Shown one piece after another: positions 41,941 through 48,831 of a DNA stretch of 48,831 nt; within the stretch, counting starts at the first letter, position 1; the number at the start of each line of letters is the position of its first letter. The translations under genes were made by a program, and so were the position numbers. The DNA is from UBA5109 sp965662565. GTDB taxonomy: Bacteria; Pseudomonadota; Gammaproteobacteria; Pseudomonadales; Pseudohongiellaceae. Location of the stretch: positions 1 through 48,831 of the forward strand of contig CBFIHS010000011.1 in NCBI GenBank assembly GCA_965662565.1, written 5' to 3'. The notes under the pieces were generated by a model that did no database searches, was not told where the DNA came from, and was given only the letters and a program-made list of their open reading frames with translations.

Positions 41941-42693
41941 CTAGCTTGTGCTGGAGCCTCTTTGCCTTAAGGCTTCGAATAAAAATACGCCGGCTGAAAC
42001 TGACACATTAAGCGAGCTGGTTTCGCCTTGCATTGGAATAGACAAAAGCTGATCGCAAGTTTCTCGAGTTAAGCGTCGAAGCCCTGAGCCTTCAGCGCCA
42101 AGCACTAAGGCTATGTTGCCCTTTAGGTCACTATCAAAGATTGATTTATCAGCCTCACCTGCAGCGCCCATAAGCCAGATACCGCGCTTCTGGAGACTTT
42201 CCATACAGCGTACCAAGTTGGTGACGACTATAAAAGGAATCACCTCGGCCGCACCACTGGCCACCTTACGGACGGTGCTATTCATAAGCACCGACTTATC
42301 TTTGGCAACAATAACAGCATCGGCCCCAGCTGCTTCAGCTGATCGTAAGCAGGCGCCAAGGTTATGCGGGTCGGTGACTCCATCTAAGAGAAGCAAGAGC
42401 GGCGGATGGTCAAGTTTGTCGAGTAACTGAGTGAGATAGTTTTCGTTGTACTCAAGTTTTATTTCTTTACGCAGGGCAATAGCACCTTGGTGAACGCCAC
42501 TCGCTTTTTTATCTAGTTCACTTTTTTCCAATACTTTAATTGTGATGCCTAAACTGTTGCAGGCATCAGTGATATTGGAAATTCTTTTATCAAGGCGTCC
42601 GCTTTGTATATAAATCTCTAGAACTGATTCAGGACGGTGCTTTAGTAAGGCATTAATGGTGTGAATGCCGAAAACCCATTCGGTGTTGCTCAT
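41941..42693 (-). CDS. rlmB: 23S rRNA (guanosine-2'-O-)-methyltransferase RlmB
   Basis: 250 residues. A SPOUT (SpoU/TrmH) methyltransferase that modifies G2251 of 23S rRNA. The N-terminal substrate-binding domain begins EWVFGIHTINALLKHRPE. The catalytic domain carries motif 1 VTDPHNLGACLRSAEAAGA, motif 2 LVLGAEGSGLRRL, and motif 3 IPMQGETSSLNVSVSAGVFLFEALRQR, which form the trefoil knot. It follows rnr by 39 bp on the same strand, as in E. coli and Pseudomonas. Confidence 0.96.
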   Translation of the reverse strand: MSNTEWVFGIHTINALLKHRPESVLEIYIQSGRLDKRISNITDACNSLGITIKVLEKSELDKKASGVHQGAIALRKEIKLEYNENYLTQLLDKLDHPPLLLLLDGVTDPHNLGACLRSAEAAGADAVIVAKDKSVLMNSTVRKVASGAAEVIPFIVVTNLVRCMESLQKRGIWLMGAAGEADKSIFDSDLKGNIALVLGAEGSGLRRLTRETCDQLLSIPMQGETSSLNVSVSAGVFLFEALRQRGSSTS

Positions 42694-42732
42694 AATTATT
42701 CTGCTATTTAATTAAAACTATAAAGTTGAATC

Positions 42733-45123
42733 TTATTTTTTACGTTTGCTTTGTCTGTTCCGTTTACGAGAGTCGCGTGATATTTTTTTGCGCGCTAGAT
42801 CTCTTAACTTAGTTGCTTTATTTCTTTTTGGGATAGTTTTACCGCTAGGTTTTTTATTTGGATCGGCAATAAGTTGTAGATCAATTTTCTTATCGTCAAG
42901 ATCAACTCTGGCGACAATCACCCTTACTTTGTCACCCATTTGATAGGTGAAGCCACTGCGCTCGCCGGTAAGAGTATGAGCAGTAGCATCAAAATGATAA
43001 TAGTCATTTTGTAAGGCGGTGACATGTACCAGTCCTTCGACATAAACATCATCAAGTTCAACAAAAAGTCCGAAGCTAGTGACAGTAGCAACTGTTCCTG
43101 TGTATTCCTCTCCAATGTGCTCTTTAATGTATTCGCATTTGAGCCAGTCAATTACATCATAGGTGGCGGCATCAGCACGGCGCTCAGTCATTGATAAGCT
43201 GTGACCAAAATTTTCCAAATCAGCAAGCTTGTAGGGATAAATATCTTTACGGGAAATTGCCGTGCTATTCGGTGCGGATAATGTGTGTTGTTTATGCTTG
43301 TTAGTGCGGATCAAATAACGAATTGCACGATGCACTAATAAGTCAGGATAACGTCTGATCGGTGAAGTGAAATGGGTGTAGGCTTCAAAGCCTAAACCAA
43401 AATGACCAGCATTTTGAGGCTGATAAACAGCTTGCATTAGTGATCGTATGACCATCGTTTGTAGTAGGTGGCGATCAGGACGATTTTTAAGACGCTCAAG
43501 TATGGCTTGATAATCAAGTGGGGTAGGTTTCTTTTTGCGTGCAAGACCAATTCCAAGACCTCTTAAAAAATCATAGAGTTTAGTAACTTTCTCTTCATTG
43601 GGGCCATCATGTACTCTATATAAAGCAGGTAATTTTGCCTGTAATAAAAACTCTGCGCTGCAAACGTTTGCGCAGAGCATGCATTCTTCAATTAATCTGT
43701 GTGCATCGTTGCGTTCAACAGGAATAATTTCTTTAATTTTTTTCTGATCGGAAAAAATAATTCGAGTTTCTGTACTGTCAAAATCCAAAGCACCACGCTT
43801 TTTGCGTGACTGATGCAGAACCTTGTATAAGGCATAAAGATTTTTCATATCAGGCAAGAGGTCACTATTCTTATCTTGAATGCGCGCCTGGAAGCTTTTT
43901 TCGGCATCGGTTTTTGGCGGCTCAAGCATTGCTGCTACTTCAGTGTAAGTAAGCCGGCCATGAGAATGAATAATGCCTTCGCAGAATGTGTAATTGGAAA
44001 TAGCGCCGTCTCTATTTATTTCCATTTTACAAACCATAACCAGACGATCTTCTTTTGGCTTTAAGGAACACAAGCCATTGGATAAATCCTCAGGTAGCAT
44101 CGGAATAACGTGACCAGGAAAATATACTGAGTTTCCTCGTTGTTGCGCTTCATGATCCAGTACACTGTCGACGGATACATAATGAGAAACGTCGGCAATC
44201 GCAACATATAATGTCCAGCCTTTGCCGCGATGACGTTGACAGTAAACGGCATCATCAAAATCTTTGGCATCTTCACCATCAATAGTGACAAAAGGTAATT
44301 TACGAAGATCGATGCGCTGCGATGCTTGCTCTGAAGGTTTTGCGTCTTTAGTAATACGCTTTAACTCATTAAGGATGCCTTTGGGCCAAGTGCGCGGTAT
44401 TTCATGAGCGCGAATGGCTACTTCAACTTCCATGCCCGGCTTGGCAACATCTCCTAGGACTTCGGTGACAACACCAGTACTTTTAACATGGTTTTCAGCA
44501 AACTTAATGATATCAACTACAACAAAGTCGCCGTCTTTTGCGTTCTTGTGCTTTTTGGGAGGAATCAAAATTTCTTGAGAGATTCGACGGTTTTGAGGGA
44601 TAACAACGCCGACACCAGATTCTTGGTAATAACGTCCAACAAATTGATTGCGTTTGCGTTCAAGAATTTCAACAATTTTTCCTTCAAGGCGGCCGCGTTT
44701 ATCGAAGCCGGAAACCCGAGCGAGTACTTTATCGCCATCAAAAACTTTTCGCATTTGGTTAGGAGAGAGAAATAAATCTTCACCACCAGCATCTGGAATA
44801 ACAAAGCCATAGCCATCTTTATGACCTTGGATCGTGCCTTTAATCAGATCCATTTTTCGAACTAAGCCATAAGCTCCGCCACGATTCTCAATCAACTGGC
44901 CATCTCGGGACATAGCAATCAAACGTCTACGAAGTGCTTCTTGTGATTCGGCATCAAAAAGTAAAAGTTCGGTACATAAATCTAGATGGGTAATGGGTTC
45001 GCCGCGTTCTTCTAGATGCTCCAGAATAAATTCACGGCTTGGAATCGGGTTCTCATAACGTGAAGCTTCACGTTGAGCATGAGGATCGTTGCTTTTTTTT
45101 GCGCATGGCTTAGAGCGTGGCAT
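42733..45123 (-). CDS. rnr: Ribonuclease R
   Basis: 796 residues. The 3'-5' exoribonuclease that degrades structured RNA. Order: N-terminal helix-turn-helix region (SREFILEHLEERGEPITHLDLC), two cold-shock domains, the RNB catalytic domain with DGEDAKDFDDAVYC (four metal-binding Asp), GLGFEAYTHFTSPIRRYPDLLVHRAI, and a C-terminal S1 domain (YTGTVATVTSFGLFVELDDVYVEGLVHV). A Lys/Arg-rich tail (KLRDLARKKISRDSRKRNRQSKRKK) ends the protein, as in E. coli RNase R where it aids unwinding. It is upstream of rlmB, its usual partner. Confidence 0.97.
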   Translation of the reverse strand: MPRSKPCAKKSNDPHAQREASRYENPIPSREFILEHLEERGEPITHLDLCTELLLFDAESQEALRRRLIAMSRDGQLIENRGGAYGLVRKMDLIKGTIQGHKDGYGFVIPDAGGEDLFLSPNQMRKVFDGDKVLARVSGFDKRGRLEGKIVEILERKRNQFVGRYYQESGVGVVIPQNRRISQEILIPPKKHKNAKDGDFVVVDIIKFAENHVKSTGVVTEVLGDVAKPGMEVEVAIRAHEIPRTWPKGILNELKRITKDAKPSEQASQRIDLRKLPFVTIDGEDAKDFDDAVYCQRHRGKGWTLYVAIADVSHYVSVDSVLDHEAQQRGNSVYFPGHVIPMLPEDLSNGLCSLKPKEDRLVMVCKMEINRDGAISNYTFCEGIIHSHGRLTYTEVAAMLEPPKTDAEKSFQARIQDKNSDLLPDMKNLYALYKVLHQSRKKRGALDFDSTETRIIFSDQKKIKEIIPVERNDAHRLIEECMLCANVCSAEFLLQAKLPALYRVHDGPNEEKVTKLYDFLRGLGIGLARKKKPTPLDYQAILERLKNRPDRHLLQTMVIRSLMQAVYQPQNAGHFGLGFEAYTHFTSPIRRYPDLLVHRAIRYLIRTNKHKQHTLSAPNSTAISRKDIYPYKLADLENFGHSLSMTERRADAATYDVIDWLKCEYIKEHIGEEYTGTVATVTSFGLFVELDDVYVEGLVHVTALQNDYYHFDATAHTLTGERSGFTYQMGDKVRVIVARVDLDDKKIDLQLIADPNKKPSGKTIPKRNKATKLRDLARKKISRDSRKRNRQSKRKK

Positions 45124-45155
45124 AGGTGCCTGTCAGAGTAATGAATACCCTACAG

Positions 45156-45164
45156 AGTATAGCA
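45156..45164 (-). promoter_or_regulatory. Extended -10 promoter for rnr
   Basis: On the minus strand TG-C-TATACT, a nearly consensus extended -10, placing the start about 26 nt before the rnr ATG. No good -35 is visible. The 205-bp region to prpF also has three copies of CAGAGTA (45134, 45153, 45188), of unknown meaning. Confidence 0.55.
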
Positions 45165-45328
45165 CTTGCAGGTATAAACAACATTGACAGAGTATGGCGG
45201 GCCTTTACTAGAGGGAGATTAGATTGAGCTCTCATATAAACCCGAGTGGGTACATAAACTCTGAAGAATAGGAGTGTTTTATCGGGCTTAATTAGTCTTA
45301 AACTTTGAAGATCAATTTGTGAACTATC

Positions 45329-46507
45329 TTAAATATTGTCAATAGGTACTCGCACCCAGCCTTCCATCAGTACCCTGGCGCTGCGACTCATGCTGACTTT
45401 ATTGATAGTCCATTGGTTATTAAGTTCACTGGCTTGTGAGCCCACCTTTAAGCTGCCAGAGGGATGCCCAAAAACAACTGATTGGCGCTCTGTTCCACCA
45501 GCAGCTAGATTTACCAGAGTGCCGGGTATTGCCGCAGCAGCTCCGATAGCGACAGCTGCTGTACCCATCATGGCATGGTGTAATTTTCCCATTGAGAGTG
45601 CGCGCACATTTAAATCGATTGCTTCAGCAGAAATCTTTTTTCCACTAGATGAGGTGTATGGTTTTGGTTTTGAAACAAAGGCGACTTTTGGTGTATGTTG
45701 TCGCGTGCTGGCTTGCTCAATAGTATCGATTAATCCCATTTTCATCGCGCCATAGGCTCGGATAGTTTCAAACATATCTAATGCCTTCTGGTCACTATTA
45801 ATAGCTTCTTGTAATTCAGTGCCTGTATAAGAAAGATCTTCAGCATTTAGGAAGATGGTTGGAATACCAACATTAATCATGGTCGACTTAAACGTCCCAA
45901 TACCCGGCACTTCTAGTTCATCGATCAAGTTCCCAGTTGGAAAGATGGCTTCGCCTTCATCCACAGGATTCAGAAAATCAATTTGTACTTCTGCCGCTGG
46001 GAATGTGACTCCGTCCAACTCGAAGTCACCAGTTTCTTGTACTTCTGAGTTAGTAATGGGGACATGAGCAATAATGGTTTTGCCGATATTAACTTGCCAT
46101 ATTCTTATTTCAGCTATGCCATTTTCTGGGATACGGCTGGCATCAACCAAGTCATTAGTAATTGCAAAAGAGCCTACCGCTGCAGTTAGATTTCCGCAGT
46201 TTCCACTCCAATCAACAAAGGGTTTATCAATAGAAATCTGGCCAAATAAGTAATCAATATCATGATCAGTTTTTTCGCTTTTAGAAACGATTACCGTTTT
46301 ACTGGTGCTGGAAGTTGCTCCACCCATACCATCGGTTTGTTTACCATAAGGGTCGGGGCTGCCAATAACGCGGAGCAATAAACCATCTCTAAACTTGCCG
46401 GGGATTTGTGCAGCTAGTGGTAAATCTCTAAGTTTGAAAAACACACCTTTACTGGTGCCTCCTCTCATATAGGTAGCAGGTATCTTTATTTGAGCTTCAG
46501 AGGTCAT
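45329..46507 (-). CDS. prpF: 2-methylaconitate cis-trans isomerase PrpF
   Basis: 392 residues. A diaminopimelate-epimerase-fold isomerase that works with AcnD in the methylcitrate cycle for propionate. Family blocks: IPATYMRGGTSKGVFFKLRDLP near the start, DPYGKQTDGMGGATSSTSKTVIVS, DWSGNCGNLTAAVG with the Cys of the active site, and the C-terminal GHPSGSLKVGSQAS. It follows acnD by 10 bp on the same strand, as in many proteobacteria that use AcnD/PrpF instead of PrpD. prpB and prpC are expected beyond the right edge. Confidence 0.95.
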   Translation of the reverse strand: MTSEAQIKIPATYMRGGTSKGVFFKLRDLPLAAQIPGKFRDGLLLRVIGSPDPYGKQTDGMGGATSSTSKTVIVSKSEKTDHDIDYLFGQISIDKPFVDWSGNCGNLTAAVGSFAITNDLVDASRIPENGIAEIRIWQVNIGKTIIAHVPITNSEVQETGDFELDGVTFPAAEVQIDFLNPVDEGEAIFPTGNLIDELEVPGIGTFKSTMINVGIPTIFLNAEDLSYTGTELQEAINSDQKALDMFETIRAYGAMKMGLIDTIEQASTRQHTPKVAFVSKPKPYTSSSGKKISAEAIDLNVRALSMGKLHHAMMGTAAVAIGAAAAIPGTLVNLAAGGTERQSVVFGHPSGSLKVGSQASELNNQWTINKVSMSRSARVLMEGWVRVPIDNI

Positions 46508-46517
46508 TTTGTTCTAC

Positions 46518-48831
46518 CTATGCTGCCGTCGATTCAAGAAAATCTTGTGCGAAGCGTTGTAAGACACCGCCGGCCTGATACACTAAAACTTCTTCAGCGG
46601 TGTCTAATCTACATGTCACTGGGGCTTCAATTTTCTCGCCATTTTTGCGCTGAATAATTAAAGTTAGTGTAGCACCAGGCTTGATAGTCCCTACGACATC
46701 AAAGCGTTCTGCTCCATCAATTGAATAGGTATGACGAGTTTTCCCCTGACTGAATTCAAGAGGTAATACTCCCATTCCTACTAGGTTGGTTCGATGAATA
46801 CGTTCAAAACCTTCAGCAACAATGGCTTCAACGCCGGCAAGGCGAACTCCTTTTGCCGCCCAATCACGTGAAGAACCTTGGCCGTAATCAGCACCAGCGA
46901 CAATAATTAATGGCTGTTTACGCTGCATATAAGTTTCGATGGCTTCCCACATGCGAACTTCTTTAGCCTCAGGTTCGACCCGAGCAAAGGAGCCTTGTTT
47001 AGTCTCACCCTTATCGTCTACACACATTTCATTTAACAGCTTGGGATTAGCAAAGGTCGCGCGTTGTGCGGTTAAATGGTCACCACGATGCGTGGCATAA
47101 GAATTAAAATCCTCTTCGGGCAAGCCCATCTTAGTTAGATATTCTCCAGCAGCAGAGCTGGCCAAAATTGCGTTGGAAGGGGATAAATGATCAGTAGTGA
47201 TGTTGTCACCAAGTACCGCTAATGGGCGCATGTTTTTTAAACTCGGCATAGTTGATAGTGCGCCTTCCCAGTAGGGAGGACGGCGAATATAGGTACTTCT
47301 GGGGCGCCAATCGTAAAGCGGGCTTTTCGCTTCATCGATAGCGCCAAGATCAAACATAGGAATATAAACCTGTTTAAACTGTTCAGGCTTTACATGCTTG
47401 TTAACAATGGCGTCAATCTCTTCGTCGCTAGGCCAGATGTCTTTTAAAGTAATTGCTTCACCATTTGAATCTAAACCTAAAACATCTTTTTCAATATCAA
47501 AACGTATGGTTCCAGCAATGGCATAAGCAACGACTAAAGGCGGTGAAGCAAGAAACGCTTGTTTGGCATAAGGGTGAATGCGTCCGTCAAAATTGCGGTT
47601 GCCAGACAAAACTGCAGTAGAGTATAGGTCGCGTTCGATAATCTCCTTTTGGATTGCTGGATCCAAAGCGCCGCTCATACCATTACAAGTCGTGCAGGCA
47701 TAACCCACAATACCAAAACCTAGCTGTTCCAACTCAGATAAAAGTCCTGCTTCTTCTAAATATAACTTGGCGACTTTAGAACCAGGAGCAAAAGATGTTT
47801 TAACCCAGGGTTTTCGAATCAAACCTAGCTTGTTGGCTTTTTGAGCGAGCAGGGCAGCGGCGACAACATTTCGAGGATTGCTAGTATTGGTGCAGCTAGT
47901 GATTGCGGCAATGATCACTGCGCCATCGGGCATAAGTCCCTTACTTTCTTCGGCCTGAGCTTCAGAAAGATCAAGGGCAATTCCACGTTTGGCTAATTCT
48001 GAAGTGGGTAAACGGCGATGCGGGTTGGACGGACCAGCCATGTTTCTTGCAACGGACGATAGATCAAATTCAAGCACTCGATCATATTCCGCTTGCTCTA
48101 ATTGATCGGCCCATAAGCCAGTTGTTTGTGCATAGTTTTTAACAAGTTCAATTTGTTCAGGATCTCGTCCGGTTAAGGTGAGGTAATCAATAGTTTGTTC
48201 ATCAATATAGAATAGTCCAGCGGAGGCTCCGTATTCAGGAGTCATATTGGAAATAGTCGCGCGGTCGCCAATGGTTAAAGCTTTAGCTCCTTCACCAAAA
48301 AACTCAAGGTAGGCAGAAACTACTTTTTGTTCACGTAAAAACTCTGTTATTGCTAAAACGATATCGGTGGCAGTAATGCCTGGCCGGCATTTGCCATATA
48401 AATTTACGCCAATGATATCGGGCAGGCGCATCATGGATGGACGACCTAGCATGACTGTTTCAGCTTCAAGACCACCAACACCAATAGCGATTACACCGAG
48501 CGCATCCACATGTGGAGTGTGGCTATCAGTTCCGACACAAGTATCGGGGAAAGCAATACCATCACGTGATTGAATAACTGGTGACATTTTCTCCAGATTT
48601 ATTTGATGCATGATGCCGTTGCCTGCGGGAATTACATCAACATTTTTAAATGCAGTTTTGCTCCATTCGATAAAATGAAAACGATCTTCATTACGACGGT
48701 CTTCGATGGCGCGATTTTTTTCAAAAGCTTCTGGGTCAAAACCGGGAGATTCAACAGCCAGCGAATGATCAACAATTAATTGTGTAGGGACGACTGGGTT
48801 AACCTTATTTGGGTCGCCACCTTGATCAGCG
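46518..48831 (-). CDS. acnD: 2-methylcitrate dehydratase (Fe/S-dependent) AcnD, partial at its N-terminus
   Basis: About 771 residues in the window; the frame stays open through the right edge (GGDPNKVNPVVPTQLIVDHSLAVES...), so about 100 N-terminal residues are missing. The ATG at 48611 is internal. Aconitase-type features are TSCTNTSNPRNV and CTTCNGMSG (three cluster cysteines), DSHTPHVDALGVIAIGVGG, and the C-terminal swivel domain with GDNITTDHLSPSN and YGQGSSRDWAAKG. The enzyme dehydrates 2-methylcitrate to 2-methyl-trans-aconitate, which PrpF then isomerises. The pairing with prpF separates it from AcnA. Confidence 0.93.
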   Translation of the reverse strand, partial: ADQGGDPNKVNPVVPTQLIVDHSLAVESPGFDPEAFEKNRAIEDRRNEDRFHFIEWSKTAFKNVDVIPAGNGIMHQINLEKMSPVIQSRDGIAFPDTCVGTDSHTPHVDALGVIAIGVGGLEAETVMLGRPSMMRLPDIIGVNLYGKCRPGITATDIVLAITEFLREQKVVSAYLEFFGEGAKALTIGDRATISNMTPEYGASAGLFYIDEQTIDYLTLTGRDPEQIELVKNYAQTTGLWADQLEQAEYDRVLEFDLSSVARNMAGPSNPHRRLPTSELAKRGIALDLSEAQAEESKGLMPDGAVIIAAITSCTNTSNPRNVVAAALLAQKANKLGLIRKPWVKTSFAPGSKVAKLYLEEAGLLSELEQLGFGIVGYACTTCNGMSGALDPAIQKEIIERDLYSTAVLSGNRNFDGRIHPYAKQAFLASPPLVVAYAIAGTIRFDIEKDVLGLDSNGEAITLKDIWPSDEEIDAIVNKHVKPEQFKQVYIPMFDLGAIDEAKSPLYDWRPRSTYIRRPPYWEGALSTMPSLKNMRPLAVLGDNITTDHLSPSNAILASSAAGEYLTKMGLPEEDFNSYATHRGDHLTAQRATFANPKLLNEMCVDDKGETKQGSFARVEPEAKEVRMWEAIETYMQRKQPLIIVAGADYGQGSSRDWAAKGVRLAGVEAIVAEGFERIHRTNLVGMGVLPLEFSQGKTRHTYSIDGAERFDVVGTIKPGATLTLIIQRKNGEKIEAPVTCRLDTAEEVLVYQAGGVLQRFAQDFLESTAA

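Noticed and set aside
46518..48611. acnD as a complete gene starting at the ATG at 48611
   Set aside because: The frame stays open upstream to the window edge with aconitase-like sequence (PTQLIVDHSLAVES), so that Met is internal.

Overview
The window is chromosomal DNA from an AT-rich gammaproteobacterium, probably marine, of the Pseudomonadales/Cellvibrionales/Oceanospirillales type. The order tolC | yqiB-cpdA-yqiA-parE-parC ... fimX ... psd-rhodanese-rsgA | orn ... queG ... alr-dnaB ... rplI-DUF2232-rpsR-rpsF-rlmB-rnr follows, as I remember it, one block of the Pseudomonas aeruginosa chromosome (about PA4930 to PA4974). Core genes are intact and tightly packed. Differences from that layout include no nudF between tolC and yqiB, no serB between parC and fimX, and no motAB near psd. 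One scaffold gap (10 N, 18195-18204) lies inside efp.

Layout. 1-4829: the tail of hldE, an aldo/keto reductase plus FAD oxidoreductase pair, waaA and tolC (envelope and LPS). 5092-11368: yqiB, cpdA, yqiA and both topoisomerase IV genes. 11422-13366: a decayed stretch with a decapitated kinase joined to a truncated TonB receptor, and a response-regulator pseudogene carrying an octanucleotide repeat. 13379-16805: a cyclase-like membrane protein and a FimX-type degenerate GGDEF/EAL protein. 16887-19596: epmB, efp and epmA, the full beta-lysylation set for EF-P except epmC. 19615-23004: psd, rhodanese, rsgA and orn. 23005-23390: no protein gene, but what looks like a complete sigma54/NtrC-controlled small RNA gene on the minus strand. 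23391-29043: an M13 peptidase lipoprotein, small metabolic genes, a split spermidine-synthase-like pair and NfeD.

29131-35447: queG, a triple-repeat DnaT-like protein, radA, alr and dnaB, all on the minus strand. 35926-39496: a TonB receptor followed by a membrane-anchored winged-helix regulator, with TGTTAA direct repeats upstream of both. 39574-45123: the rpsF-rpsR-DUF2232-rplI ribosomal operon, rlmB and rnr. 45329 to the end: prpF and acnD (methylcitrate cycle), acnD running off the window.

The observations I rate highest are the predicted nitrogen-regulated sRNA beside orn, the TonB receptor/membrane winged-helix pair with a shared repeat motif, and the repeat-disrupted response regulator with its kinase remnant. 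All functional statements are inferred by reading the sequence and from memory of the families; no database search was run.
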